A stretch of DNA of 64,000 bases from Geodermatophilus ruber (GTDB taxonomy: Bacteria > Actinomycetota > Actinomycetes > Mycobacteriales > Geodermatophilaceae): NCBI RefSeq assembly GCF_900114385.1, contig NZ_FOSW01000008.1:62001-126000 (forward strand), read 5' to 3'. Both the position numbers and the translations under genes were made by a program. Position 1 is the first letter of the stretch; each line of letters opens with the position of its first letter. This document shows, piece after piece, positions 1-8,439 of this stretch. Below the pieces are notes generated by a model. The model did not search any database. It worked only from the letters and a program-made list of their open reading frames with translations, and had not been told where the DNA came from.

Positions 1-205
1 CGAGCTTCTCCACCTGGGTGAAGGTCGCCGTCTGCGACATCATCTGGCTGCTGTCGACGGGGTTGGACGGGTCCTGGTAGCGCATCTGCGCCACCAGGAG
101 CTTCATGAACACGTCCTTGCCCATCTGGTCAGGGCGGTCCACCGTCGCGGCGGCCGGGGTGTAGGCCGCCCCGGCACTGCTCACGCCGCTCACTGCGTCC
201 GGCAT
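1..205 (-). CDS. flgD: Flagellar hook capping protein FlgD (5' part; continues past the left edge)
   Basis: The first 68 codons of FlgD are visible. FlgD is the scaffold that caps the growing hook and is needed for hook polymerisation. The segment around residues 28-65 carries the family's N-terminal core: a K-D-x-F-M-K-L-L-V-A-Q-M stretch, then YQDP, NPVDSSQM and a Q-T-A-T-F-x-Q-V-E motif. The start is the ATG at 205-203, with GGAG a few bases upstream, 13 bases after the fliK stop. It is the last gene seen of the long minus-strand flagellar operon, and fliK directly before it fits, since FliK sets hook length. The C-terminal half lies outside the window. Confidence 0.93.
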   Translation of the reverse strand, partial: MPDAVSGVSSAGAAYTPAAATVDRPDQMGKDVFMKLLVAQMRYQDPSNPVDSSQMMSQTATFTQVEKL

Positions 206-218
206 CTGTCGCTCCGTC

Positions 219-1601
219 TCACACGCGGACGTCCACGCCGGTGGACGTGGACGGGAGGGAGGTGGGGGCCGGGCGGCCCTCACCGAGGTCTGCCGACCGC
301 AGCCACGGCCGCGGCCGGGCGTCGCCCCGGTCCTGTTGACCGCTGCGGTCACCGAACTGCTGCTGCGCCGACGTCCACGAGCCGCCGGTGTCCCGGTCGA
401 CCGAGGCGCGCGAGCAGGTCAGCCCGGCGCTCTCCAGGTCACGGCGCAGGTCGGGGAGCGCGTCGAGCAGGGCAGCCCGGCCCGCCTCGGTCGAGCCGCG
501 GAGGCTGAGCTCCACCGAGCCCTGGGCCAGCGTCACCTGCACCTCGACCGGCCCGAGGGCCTCCGGGGTGAGGACGACGGTCATCGTGTGCGCGCCGTCG
601 GGACCGTTGCGCAGGACCGCGACGTGCTGGGCGACCTGCGTGGCGACCGGCTGCGTCGCGGTGGCCGGGGAGGCCGGCGGTGCCGGGGAGGTGGTCGGCG
701 TCGCGGGGACCGCTGCCGTGGCGCCGGTCGTCGTGCCCGCGGCGGGGGCCGGGGCGGCGTCCCCGTCCGGCGTGCTCCCGGTGTCGGGCGACGGCGAGCC
801 GGCGGCCTGGTCCCCGCCGACGGCCGGGCCCTGGGCGGAGCCGACCGTCGGGACGACCTCCGCGGCCGGAGCCGGAGCCGGCGCCGGGGTGGCCGACGCG
901 GAACCGGCCGACGCGGAACCGGCCGACGCGGAACCGGCCGGGGCGGAACCGGTCGGGGCGGTGGGCAGCGCCGGAGCGGTGGGCGCGGCGGGGCCGGCGG
1001 TGACCACGGTCAGGCCGGGAATCGTCGGAGCGCCCGCCCCGGAAGAGGCGGCGCTTCCGGCAGCCGGGCCGGGGACGGTTCCGGCGACCTCGGGCAGGAC
1101 GAGCGCACCGACGGCGACGCCGACGGCTGCCGACGGACCGGGGACCGCGGCCGGTGCAGTGTCCGCGCCGGCGACGCCGATGGCTGCGGCCGTCGAAGGC
1201 ACGCCACCGGCCGCCGAGGGGAGGGCACCCGGGGCGAGGGGCGCGCCCTCGGCCGTCGCGGCGGCCATGGCCGCTCCCGCGACCGCGGAGCCCTCCGCCG
1301 CGTGGGCGATCGCCGGTGTGGCGGCAGGGCCGGCGCCCGCGCGGACCAGCGCCCACAGTCCGGGCGGCAGCGCAGGCACCGTGCCGTCGGCCGTCTGCTC
1401 CTCACCCGGTACGGCGGGCTCGGTCTCAGAGCTCTCCTGCGCGGTGTCGGTGCGGCCCCGTCCGCCGGCACGGGCATGCCCATCGGCGACCGCCTCGTCG
1501 AGTGCGGAGGCGAACCGCTCCGCGCCGGCGGCGTCCCCGGCGGACGCGGGCGCGGCCGGGGTGCTGGGCGATGGTGCGGTGGCAACCACGGGAGCGGTCA
1601 T
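219..1601 (-). CDS. fliK: Flagellar hook-length control protein FliK
   Basis: This 460-residue protein has the two-part plan of FliK. The first ~330 residues are a long Ala/Pro/Gly/Thr-rich linker with little fixed structure, the expected molecular ruler. Residues ~335-395 form the conserved Flg_hook domain (core LTPEALGPVEVQVTL, then VELSLRG), which signals FlhB to switch export from hook to filament substrates. The start ATG overlaps the stop of the preceding muralytic gene as ATGA. Four 15-base tandem units near 895-954 encode (G/A)SAGSA-type repeats in the linker, so its length may vary between strains. The linker is too biased to align, so the call rests on the C-terminal domain and on operon position next to flgD. 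Confidence 0.92.
   Translation of the reverse strand: MTAPVVATAPSPSTPAAPASAGDAAGAERFASALDEAVADGHARAGGRGRTDTAQESSETEPAVPGEEQTADGTVPALPPGLWALVRAGAGPAATPAIAHAAEGSAVAGAAMAAATAEGAPLAPGALPSAAGGVPSTAAAIGVAGADTAPAAVPGPSAAVGVAVGALVLPEVAGTVPGPAAGSAASSGAGAPTIPGLTVVTAGPAAPTAPALPTAPTGSAPAGSASAGSASAGSASATPAPAPAPAAEVVPTVGSAQGPAVGGDQAAGSPSPDTGSTPDGDAAPAPAAGTTTGATAAVPATPTTSPAPPASPATATQPVATQVAQHVAVLRNGPDGAHTMTVVLTPEALGPVEVQVTLAQGSVELSLRGSTEAGRAALLDALPDLRRDLESAGLTCSRASVDRDTGGSWTSAQQQFGDRSGQQDRGDARPRPWLRSADLGEGRPAPTSLPSTSTGVDVRV
895..954. repeat. Tandem 15-bp repeat (four units) inside fliK
   Basis: Three identical units GACGCGGAACCGGCC begin at 895, 910 and 925; a fourth, diverged unit spans 940-954. The repeat is in frame and encodes a five-residue Gly/Ser/Ala repeat in the FliK linker. 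Slippage here would change the linker by multiples of five residues without a frameshift. Confidence 0.9.
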
Positions 1602-2554
1602 CGGTAGGCCTCCGCCTTGCTCGTCACGGCGCGCACGTAGTTCTGGGTCTCGGCGTAGGGCGGGATGCCGCCGTGGCGGCTCACCGTGCCCGGCCCGGCG
1701 TTGTAGGCGGCGAGGCCGAGCTCGGTCGAGCCGAACTGCCGGGTGAGCTGGGCGAGGTAGCGGGCGGCGCCGTCGACGGCCGAGGACGGGTCGAACGGGT
1801 CGACCCCGAGGCCGCGGGCGGTGGCGGGCATGAACTGCATGAGGCCCTGGGCGCCGGCGGGAGAGACCGCGGACGCGTCGAAGCCGGACTCCTGCGCGGC
1901 GACCGCCGCCAGCAGCGCGGGGTCGACCCCGTGCCGGTTGCCCGCGCGGACGAACAGGTCGGAGTAGGGCACGCCGGCCAGCGGCGCGGCGCCGGCGGCC
2001 GGGGTGGCGGCCGCCGGTTCGGCGGGCAGCACCCGGCGGATGACGGCGGGGGAGCCGACGTCATGGATCTTCACCGTCTCGCCCTCCTGCGGGGCCGCGA
2101 TCATCTTCCCGTCGCCGAGGTAGATGCCCACGTGGTCGATGCCGGGGCGGGACGAGTGGTCGAAGAAGACGAGGTCGCCGGGGCGGGCCTGGGCCAGCGA
2201 GGCCACGGCCGTTCCGGTGGTGGCCTGCTGCGCGGAGGTCCGCGGCAGGTCGATGCCGAGATTGCCGAAGACCAGCTGGGTGAAGCCCGAGCAGTCCAGG
2301 CCCTTGGCCGGGTCGGTGCCGCCCCACAGGTAGGGGACGCCGAGGTACTTCTTCGCCTCGGTGATGACCGCACCCTCGGACGCGGCACCGGCCCGCGCGG
2401 CCGCCGTCGACACCGACGAGGCCGCACCGCTGCCGGTCAGGCCCGCGGCGGAGGCCGCCGTCGTCCAGTCGCCGGTGGTCGTGGTGCGCAGGGGGGTGAG
2501 GAAGCGGGCCTGGATCTCACCGATCCGCGCCTGCACGGCGGTCAGTCCGTCCAC
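1598..2554 (-). CDS. Bifunctional NlpC/P60 endopeptidase - SLT lytic transglycosylase of the flagellar operon
   Basis: This 318-residue protein combines two peptidoglycan-cleaving domains. Residues ~62-165 are NlpC/P60: Cys88 in LDCSGF, PGDLVFF at ~125-131 and His141 in DHVGIYLG form the expected catalytic Cys/His pair. Residues ~195-318 are a lytic transglycosylase domain: Glu212 in QESGFD, then GLMQFMPATA and AAYNAGPG. It overlaps fliJ by 13 bases and fliK by ATGA, so it is made with the export apparatus. It has no signal peptide, which suggests export through the flagellar channel, as with FlgJ in proteobacteria. A role in opening the wall for the rod or hook is inferred from position. Confidence 0.88.
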   Translation of the reverse strand: MDGLTAVQARIGEIQARFLTPLRTTTTGDWTTAASAAGLTGSGAASSVSTAAARAGAASEGAVITEAKKYLGVPYLWGGTDPAKGLDCSGFTQLVFGNLGIDLPRTSAQQATTGTAVASLAQARPGDLVFFDHSSRPGIDHVGIYLGDGKMIAAPQEGETVKIHDVGSPAVIRRVLPAEPAAATPAAGAAPLAGVPYSDLFVRAGNRHGVDPALLAAVAAQESGFDASAVSPAGAQGLMQFMPATARGLGVDPFDPSSAVDGAARYLAQLTRQFGSTELGLAAYNAGPGTVSRHGGIPPYAETQNYVRAVTSKAEAYR

Positions 2555-2994
2555 GGCACCTCCTCGGCCGCGGTCCGGCGGCCGGAGCGGCCGGTGACGA
2601 GATCGTCCACGCTCCTTTCCTCGGCAGCCTGCTCGGCGAGTCGGATCGTCCGGACGTGACGTTCCCGCAGCCGTTCCAGCCCCTTGGTCCGCTGGGCGGC
2701 GGCTGTCCAGTCGGCGCGGACGAGCTCGGCCTGCTCGGCGGAGGCGGTGGCCAGGGCCCGGGCAGCCGCGGCGTCCTCGGCGGCGACCCGGGCCAGCGCC
2801 ATGGCGGCGCGGAACCGGCCCGCGGTGAACGAGCCCGCCGGCACGGCGACGGCCACAGCGGCCTCGGCCTCGGTGGCCCGGCGGTCGGCATCGGCGGCCG
2901 CCCGTGCTGCCTCGGCGGCAGCCAGCGCCGCCGCCCGCTCCTCCGTGCGCCGCACCTCGAGGACCGGCTGCAGCCGGAACGCGGCGCGCTTCAT
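2542..2994 (-). CDS. fliJ: Flagellar export chaperone/stalk protein FliJ
   Basis: This is a 150-residue, highly charged, Ala/Glu/Arg-rich protein predicted to be almost entirely helical coiled coil. It starts with the FliJ-like segment FRLQPVLEVRRTEE. FliJ forms the central stalk of the FliI ATPase ring and escorts export chaperones. The ATG at 2994 overlaps the fliI stop as ATGA, which fixes the start; an upstream in-frame ATG at 3027 would lie deep inside fliI. Sequence conservation of FliJ is low, so the call rests on length, coiled-coil character and the fliI-fliJ order. Confidence 0.82.
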   Translation of the reverse strand: MKRAAFRLQPVLEVRRTEERAAALAAAEAARAAADADRRATEAEAAVAVAVPAGSFTAGRFRAAMALARVAAEDAAAARALATASAEQAELVRADWTAAAQRTKGLERLRERHVRTIRLAEQAAEERSVDDLVTGRSGRRTAAEEVPWTD

Positions 2995-4295
2995 GCGGCG
3001 CGCACGATGCGGTTGAGCCACGCCCACGCCTCGGCCGCCGGCGTCAGCTCACCGGTGGGCTGCTGCAGGAAGGCCTCGATCTGCGGGCCCAGCTGCCGGG
3101 CGCGGTCGACCAGCGGGTCGCTGCCGGCCTGGTAGGCGCCGATCTCGATGAGCTCCTTGACGTCCCGCAGCGCACCCATGAGCCGGCGCACCTCCCGCGC
3201 GTCGGCCATCTGCGGCGGCGGGACGACGGCGGTGGCCACCCGGGAGATCGACTCCAGCACGTCGATCGCGGGGAAGTGCCCCGCGGTGGCGAGCTTGCGG
3301 GTGAGCACGACGTGCCCGTCGAGGATGGAGCGGGCGGTGTCGGCGATCGGCTCGTTGTGGTCGTCGCCGTCCACGAGCACCGTGTAGAGCCCGGTGATCG
3401 AACCGACCGCGGCGGTCCCGGCCTTCTCCAGCAGCCGGGGCAGCATCGCGAAGACGCTCGGCGGGTAGCCGCGGGTCGCCGGAGGCTCCCCGGCCGAGAG
3501 CCCGACCTCGCGCTGGGCCATCGCCGTCCGGGTGATCGAGTCCATCATCAGCAGCACGTCGCGGCCCTGGTCGCGGAAGCCCTCGGCGATCCGGGTGGCG
3601 ACGAACGCGGCCTTCAGCCGCACCAGCGGCGGTTCGTCGGAGGTGGCGACGACGACGACCGTGCGGGCCATCCCCTCCTCGCCGAGGTTCTCCTCCAGGA
3701 ACTCGCGCACCTCGCGGCCACGCTCGCCGATCAGGCCGATGACCCGTACGTCGGCGTTCGTGCCGCGGGTGATCTGGGCCAGCAGGGTGGACTTGCCCAC
3801 CCCCGACCCGGCGAAGATGCCCAGCCGCTGGCCCTTGCCGCAGGGCACGAGGGTGTCCAGCGCCCGCACGCCGAAGGTCAGCGGCTCCGAGACCCGGCTC
3901 CGGGTCAGCACGTGCGGGGTCTCGCTGGCCAGGTCGACGAACTCGAGGCCGGCGGCCAGCGGTGGGCCGCCGTCCACCGGCCGGCCCAGGCCGTCGAGGA
4001 CCCGGCCGAGCAGGGCCTCGCCGACCGGGACCTGCAGCGGCATGCCGGTGGCGCGCACCCGCGCGCCGGAGTGGATTCCGGAGAGCTCGCCGAGGGGCAT
4101 GCAGGTGAGCCGGTCGCGGGTCACCGCGACCACCTCGGCGAGCAGGCCGCGGGGGCCGGGGTTGACCTCCACGAGGTCGCCGACGGCGCCCACGATCCCC
4201 TCGACGGTCAGGGTGAGGCCCATCGCGCCGACGACCTGCCCGGTGATCTCCGGGCGGGCGGCGGCGCGGGCGCGGTCGAGCAGCCCGATGCTCAT
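2991..4295 (-). CDS. fliI: Flagellum-specific type III export ATPase FliI
   Basis: This 434-residue ATPase is of the F1-beta/YscN family. The Walker A loop GSGVGKST lies at residues 163-170, preceded by the family signature CGKGQRLGIFAG. A Walker B-like LLMMDSITR near residue 250 and the sequence GEPPATRGYPPSVF fit the FliI/YscN group. It hydrolyses ATP at the base of the flagellar export gate to help unfold and release chaperoned substrates. Length and motifs are complete. It overlaps fliH upstream and fliJ downstream by ATGA, consistent with a FliH-FliI-FliJ complex. Confidence 0.97.
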   Translation of the reverse strand: MSIGLLDRARAAARPEITGQVVGAMGLTLTVEGIVGAVGDLVEVNPGPRGLLAEVVAVTRDRLTCMPLGELSGIHSGARVRATGMPLQVPVGEALLGRVLDGLGRPVDGGPPLAAGLEFVDLASETPHVLTRSRVSEPLTFGVRALDTLVPCGKGQRLGIFAGSGVGKSTLLAQITRGTNADVRVIGLIGERGREVREFLEENLGEEGMARTVVVVATSDEPPLVRLKAAFVATRIAEGFRDQGRDVLLMMDSITRTAMAQREVGLSAGEPPATRGYPPSVFAMLPRLLEKAGTAAVGSITGLYTVLVDGDDHNEPIADTARSILDGHVVLTRKLATAGHFPAIDVLESISRVATAVVPPPQMADAREVRRLMGALRDVKELIEIGAYQAGSDPLVDRARQLGPQIEAFLQQPTGELTPAAEAWAWLNRIVRAA

Positions 4296-5044
4296 GGCGA
4301 GAGGACCGCGCGGACCCGCTCCAGCGCCGAGCCCAGCTGCGCGTCGATCCGGGAGGGACCGGTCTCGGCGATCGCGCCGGCCCGCTCGACCGCGGGATCG
4401 GCGACCACCCGCACCGTGTCGGGCAGGGCGGCGAGGTCCTCGGCGGCGATCTCGGCGAGGTCGTCGGGGTGCAGCCGGACGACGGCCGGGGCGTCGGCCG
4501 GGACGAGGGTCAGCGCGCGGCGGACCGCATCGAGGGCGGGGGAGTCGGCGATCGCCAGTTCCCGGCAGAGCACGTCCTCGACGAGGGTGAGCACCACGGC
4601 CAGCACCGAGTCCCGGACGTCGTCGGCGACCGGCGCGGTCGCCTCGTCCAGGCGGGCGACCGCCGCACCGAGGGCCGCGGTGGCCGAGGCCAGCCGCCGC
4701 TCCCAGCGCGCCTGCACCTCGGCCAGCCGCTCCCCGGCGGCGCGCTCGGCCTCGGCGACGACGGTCTCGGCGGCCCGGCTGCCCTCGGCGTACCCGGCGG
4801 CGTACCCCTCGCGGTGGGCGTGCTCGCGCAGCCGGGCCAGCTCCTCGGCGTACACGTCTCCGAGCCGGAACGAGGGCCGGTTGGCGGGCACGGGCATGTC
4901 GGCGGCGCGGCGAATCGTCGTCCGCCGCTCGACGACGGGCTCCGGGCGCTGCTCCGGAATCGCCTGGCGGTAGGCGACCGCCGCTTCCGCGGAGGCGCCA
5001 CGCAGCAGCGCCGACCCCCGTGACACCTCAGGCGACGAAGTCAT
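4292..5044 (-). CDS. fliH: Flagellar assembly protein FliH
   Basis: This is a 250-residue protein with a basic N-terminal part, an Ala/Glu-rich central helix (~75-140) and a C-terminal FliH/HrpE-type domain ending in a DAQLGSALERVRAVL segment. FliH dimerises, regulates FliI and docks it to the C-ring. The region around REHAHREGYAAGYAEGSRAA contains the small-x-x-x-small pattern typical of FliH. It overlaps fliG upstream by 17 bases and fliI downstream by ATGA. Family conservation is weak, but motif, size and gene order agree. Confidence 0.88.
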   Translation of the reverse strand: MTSSPEVSRGSALLRGASAEAAVAYRQAIPEQRPEPVVERRTTIRRAADMPVPANRPSFRLGDVYAEELARLREHAHREGYAAGYAEGSRAAETVVAEAERAAGERLAEVQARWERRLASATAALGAAVARLDEATAPVADDVRDSVLAVVLTLVEDVLCRELAIADSPALDAVRRALTLVPADAPAVVRLHPDDLAEIAAEDLAALPDTVRVVADPAVERAGAIAETGPSRIDAQLGSALERVRAVLSP

Positions 5045-6113
5045 CCTCGCCTCCCCGCGAGATGGTCAGGACGCCCTGTTCCTCGAGGGTGCGGATGACG
5101 CCGACGACCTTGGCCTGCGCCTCCTCGACCGTGCGGGTGCGGACCGGGCCGAGCAGCTCGATCTCCTCGGCGAGGTTCTCGGCGGCCCGCTCGGAGAGGT
5201 TGCGGACGACCTTGTCCCGGACGTCGGGGCGCACGCCCTTGAGCGCCGTTGCCAGGTCGTTGGCCTCCACCTCCCGCAGCACCAGCTGCAGCGACCGGTC
5301 GTCGATGGTGACGATGTCCTCGAAGACGAACATCTGCGAGCGGACCTGGTCGGCGAGCTCCGGGTCGGTGTTGTCCAGCCACTCGAGGATGGAGCGCTCG
5401 GTCGGCCGGGGGGAGCGGTTGATGATCTCGACGAGGGTCTCCACGCCGCCGACGCTGCTCATGTCCTGGTGGGCCAGGAGCGACCCCATCCGGCGGCCGA
5501 GCTCCTCCTCGACCAGGCGCACCATCTCGGGGGAGGTGCGGTCCATGGTCGCGATCCGGTGGGCGACGGCGGCTTGCTGCTCCGGTGAGAACCCGGAGAG
5601 CACCTCGGCCGACTGCGCCGCGGTCAGGTGGGCGAGCACCAGCGCGATCGTCTGCGGGTGCTCGTCCTTGAGGAAGGTGACCAGCTGGCGGACGTCGGCG
5701 TTGCGCAGCGAGGCGAACGGGACCTCCGTGTAGACGACGTTCAGCCGGGCCAGGACGCTCTCGGCCTTGTCCTCGCCCAGGCCCGCGGCCAGGATCTCGC
5801 GGGCGAAGTCGACGCCGCCGCGCCCGACGAACCGCTGGGCGCTCATCAGGTGGTGGAACTCCTGGAGGACGCCGTCGACGTCGTCGGGCTCCACCGTGCC
5901 GAGCCTCATCAGCTCGCGGGTGACCGCCTCCACCTCGCGCGGGCGCAGCTGGGCCAGCAGCGTGCCGGCCTCCTCCTTGGAGAGCTGGGCGATGAACACC
6001 GCGGCCTTGCGGATGCCGGGCATCTCCGGCCGCTTGGGCGCCGGGGGCGCGCCGGTGGGAACGGGCAGGTTGGGCGTCAGCCCCACGAGCTGCTCGACGC
6101 TGGCCATCGTCAT
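5028..6113 (-). CDS. fliG: Flagellar motor switch protein FliG
   Basis: This 361-residue protein has the usual FliG length and three-domain layout. The N-terminal domain begins with an IRKAAVFIAQLSKEEAG helix that binds FliF. The middle domain contains HPQTIALVLAHL (~150-165). The C-terminal torque helix includes FVFEDIVTIDDRSLQLVLREV (~285-305), with charged residues expected to contact MotA. FliG forms part of the C-ring and determines rotation sense. fliM/fliN are not in this window. The ATG overlaps the fliF stop as ATGA. Confidence 0.97.
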   Translation of the reverse strand: MTMASVEQLVGLTPNLPVPTGAPPAPKRPEMPGIRKAAVFIAQLSKEEAGTLLAQLRPREVEAVTRELMRLGTVEPDDVDGVLQEFHHLMSAQRFVGRGGVDFAREILAAGLGEDKAESVLARLNVVYTEVPFASLRNADVRQLVTFLKDEHPQTIALVLAHLTAAQSAEVLSGFSPEQQAAVAHRIATMDRTSPEMVRLVEEELGRRMGSLLAHQDMSSVGGVETLVEIINRSPRPTERSILEWLDNTDPELADQVRSQMFVFEDIVTIDDRSLQLVLREVEANDLATALKGVRPDVRDKVVRNLSERAAENLAEEIELLGPVRTRTVEEAQAKVVGVIRTLEEQGVLTISRGGEDDFVA

Positions 6114-7699
6114 GACTTGGTCTCCGTCAGCCAGCCGCGCAGCATGGCGGCGACCTCGTCGGGCTTCTCGCTGACCATCGAGGCGATCTCGCCACGGACC
6201 CGCGCCCGCTCGGCGGCCTCGAGCTCCAGCTGCGCGTTGTCCACGGCCGGCATCTCGCGGGTGCTCTCGATGCGGATCCGGTCCAGCTCTGCCAGCACGT
6301 CGTCCGGCAGCCCGAGGGGCTCGTACTCCTCCTCCTCGCCGTCGTTCCGGCGGCGCGAGCGCAGCCAGACGATGAGCACGAGCAGGGCGATGCCGAGCGC
6401 GATGCCGCCGGTCTTGATCATCGACCAGAGCTGCTCCTGCTGCTCGGCCTCGCGGGCGGCCTCCAGTTCGGCCGCGGCCTGCTCGGCGGCGGCGTTGTCG
6501 AAGGCCATCGCGGCGACGGTGATGGCGTCACCGCGGGCCTCGTCCAGCCCCACGGAGTTGCCGATGAGCTCCTCGACCTGGTTCTGGTTGAGGGCGCCGG
6601 CCACCTCCTGGTTCATGACCACCGAGACGGTCAGCCGGTTGATCGCGCCGGGAGCGCCCTGGACGGTCTCGACGGTCTCGCCGACGGCGTTGTTGGAGGT
6701 CGTCGACTCCTTGTTGTACGTCGACTCGCCTCCGCCGGCGCCGGCGTCGGGCTGGTTCTCCGGCCCGAGCACGCCGCCGACCGCGACGCCGTTCCCCGCG
6801 TACTCCTCGGTGGTCGTGCTCTCCGAGACCGGCGGGGTGCCGTCCTCGTAGGTGTAGGTCTTCGAGGTGGTGTCCCGCTGGTCGAGGTCGAGGTCCGCAC
6901 GCACGGAGACGACGGCGTTGCCGGGGCCGAGCACCCGGTCGAGGATGGCCTGGGCGTTGGAGGAGAGGCGCCCCTCGTAGTCCTGCTCCATCTGCGCCCG
7001 GGCATCGCCGGCGGCGGCGGTCACGCCCTGACCGGGGGCCGACAGCACCTGGCCGGTGGAGTCGGCGACGGTGACCTGGTCGGCGTCCATGTCCTGGATG
7101 CTCGAGGAGACCAGGTTGGTGACCGCCTGGATCTGCTCCCCGGAGAGCTGGGTGCCCGGCGCCAGGTCGAGCAGGACCGAGGCGGTCGGCTCGGCCTGGT
7201 CGGTCACGAAGACCTCCTCCTCGGGCAGCGCCACGTGCACCACCGCGGAGCGGACGCCCTCCAGCGACTCGAGGGTCTTGGCCAGCTCGCCCTCCAGCGC
7301 GCGCTGGTAGGAGACCTGCTGCTGGAACTCGCTGGTGGTGATGCCCTGCTCCTCGAGCAGCGCATAGCCGGTGTCGGAGCCGGCGGGCAGTCCCTTGCCG
7401 CTCATCGACAGCCGCAGGTCGTACACCGCGTCGTTGGCGACCATGATCGTGCCCCCGCCGTCGGCCAGCTCGTAGGCGACGCCGGAGGCGTTGAGCTCGT
7501 CGACGATCGCCGACGCGTCGGTGGACGCGAGGTTGGAGAACAGCGGCGCCATCGTCGGTGCGGTGATCCACCGGAGGAAGAAGAAGCCGCCGAGGAGCAG
7601 CCCGGCGGCCAGCAGGCCGATGACGACCTTCTGCCCGAGGCTGATCGTGGACAGCGCGGAGCGGATGCGCCCGAGCGGTCCGGCGAGGGCGGCAGGCAT
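6110..7699 (-). CDS. fliF: Flagellar MS-ring protein FliF
   Basis: This 529-residue protein has a transmembrane helix near residues 24-45 (VVIGLLAAGLLLGGFFFLRW) and a second at ~435-453. The periplasmic ring-building motifs lie between them, starting with APLFSNLASTDASAIVDELN. The cytoplasmic C-terminal ~70 residues are acidic and helical, as expected for the FliG-binding tail. It forms the membrane ring on which the C-ring and rod assemble. The start ATG shares one base with the fliE stop (TGATG). The complete length supports a functional gene. Confidence 0.97.
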   Translation of the reverse strand: MPAALAGPLGRIRSALSTISLGQKVVIGLLAAGLLLGGFFFLRWITAPTMAPLFSNLASTDASAIVDELNASGVAYELADGGGTIMVANDAVYDLRLSMSGKGLPAGSDTGYALLEEQGITTSEFQQQVSYQRALEGELAKTLESLEGVRSAVVHVALPEEEVFVTDQAEPTASVLLDLAPGTQLSGEQIQAVTNLVSSSIQDMDADQVTVADSTGQVLSAPGQGVTAAAGDARAQMEQDYEGRLSSNAQAILDRVLGPGNAVVSVRADLDLDQRDTTSKTYTYEDGTPPVSESTTTEEYAGNGVAVGGVLGPENQPDAGAGGGESTYNKESTTSNNAVGETVETVQGAPGAINRLTVSVVMNQEVAGALNQNQVEELIGNSVGLDEARGDAITVAAMAFDNAAAEQAAAELEAAREAEQQEQLWSMIKTGGIALGIALLVLIVWLRSRRRNDGEEEEYEPLGLPDDVLAELDRIRIESTREMPAVDNAQLELEAAERARVRGEIASMVSEKPDEVAAMLRGWLTETKS

Positions 7700-8031
7700 C
7701 AGACCGGCATCCTCATGATCTCGTTGAAGGCGTCAACGGCCTTGTTCTTGATGGTCACGACCATCTCGGTCGCGAGCTTCGCCTCGTTGGCCGCGATCAT
7801 GTAGTCGTGCACGTCGCGCAGGTCGCCGGTGGCGGCCTGGGTGGCGAGGGTGTCGGAGGCCGACTGGGTCGCCTGCAGCCGGTCGAACGTGGCGGCGAGG
7901 ACGTCGGCGAAGCCGCCGCCCGGCACGGCCTGGGCGCCGCCGGCGGGCTCGACGCCGGGGACGTCGGTGATCCCGCCGATGGCGGGCATGGGCATCACGG
8001 GGAAGCCGATGCCGTCGATGGGTGACGTCAT
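7699..8031 (-). CDS. fliE: Flagellar hook-basal body protein FliE
   Basis: This 110-residue protein has a Pro/Gly-rich N-terminus and a conserved helical C-terminal half (FADVLAATFDRL, then DVHDYMIAANEAKLATEM and AFNEIMRMPV). FliE joins the MS ring to the rod and is the first rod-type substrate exported. The closing EI-R-M-P-V and MV-IKNKAVDAFNE segments are diagnostic. The ATG at 8031 overlaps the flgC stop as ATGA. An upstream in-frame start would run inside flgC and is rejected. Confidence 0.95.
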   Translation of the reverse strand: MTSPIDGIGFPVMPMPAIGGITDVPGVEPAGGAQAVPGGGFADVLAATFDRLQATQSASDTLATQAATGDLRDVHDYMIAANEAKLATEMVVTIKNKAVDAFNEIMRMPV

Positions 8032-8438
8032 GCGTTCCTCCCGAGGTTGAGGGCGGCCTGGTAGGCGTTGGTGGCGCGCTCGACGACGGCGAGGTTGGCC
8101 TGGTAGCCGCGCTGCGCGATGAGCAGCTGGACCATCTGGTCGCCCATGTCGATGTCGGGGTAGCGGACGTAACCCTCGGCGTTGGCCAGCGGGTGGTCGG
8201 GCTCGTAGACGACGCGCCCCTCCGGGTCCCCGCCGAACTCGGCGCGCGCCGCACGCACGCCGCCCTCGCCGGAGCCGTAGTCGATGGACTGGGCGATGAT
8301 CAGCCGCTCGCGGAAGGGCTCCTCGTCGAAGCCCTTGACCGTGTTGACGTTGGCCATGTTGTCCGAGACGGCGTCCAGCCACTTGCGGTGGAGCAGCAGC
8401 CCGGACCCGGAGATGCCCAGGGTGTCGAAGACGGCCAC
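8028..8438 (-). CDS. flgC: Flagellar basal-body rod protein FlgC (GTG start)
   Basis: This 136-residue rod protein begins V(M)AVFDTLGISGSGL and carries the family signature D-N-M-A-N-V-N-T (~25-33). The C-terminal helix is MVQLLIAQRGYQANLAVVE, and the protein ends A-x-N-A-Y-Q-A-A-L-N-L. The rod motif has the usual NxANxxT form. The start is the GTG at 8438-8436, one base after the flgB stop, which matches the conserved N-terminus; longer in-frame options run back through flgB. FlgC forms the proximal rod with FlgB, FliE and FlgF/G. Confidence 0.95.
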   Translation of the reverse strand: MAVFDTLGISGSGLLLHRKWLDAVSDNMANVNTVKGFDEEPFRERLIIAQSIDYGSGEGGVRAARAEFGGDPEGRVVYEPDHPLANAEGYVRYPDIDMGDQMVQLLIAQRGYQANLAVVERATNAYQAALNLGRNA

Positions 8439-8439
8439 G

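Noticed and set aside
336-1746. Long plus-strand open frames across fliK
   Set aside because: They are antisense to fliK, Arg- or Ala-rich, lack domains and ribosome sites, and arise from the GC bias of the opposite strand's codons.
2904-4973. 689-residue plus-strand frame antisense to fliI/fliH
   Set aside because: The minus-strand frames contain complete FliI and FliH motifs; this one has none and is a GC-rich shadow.
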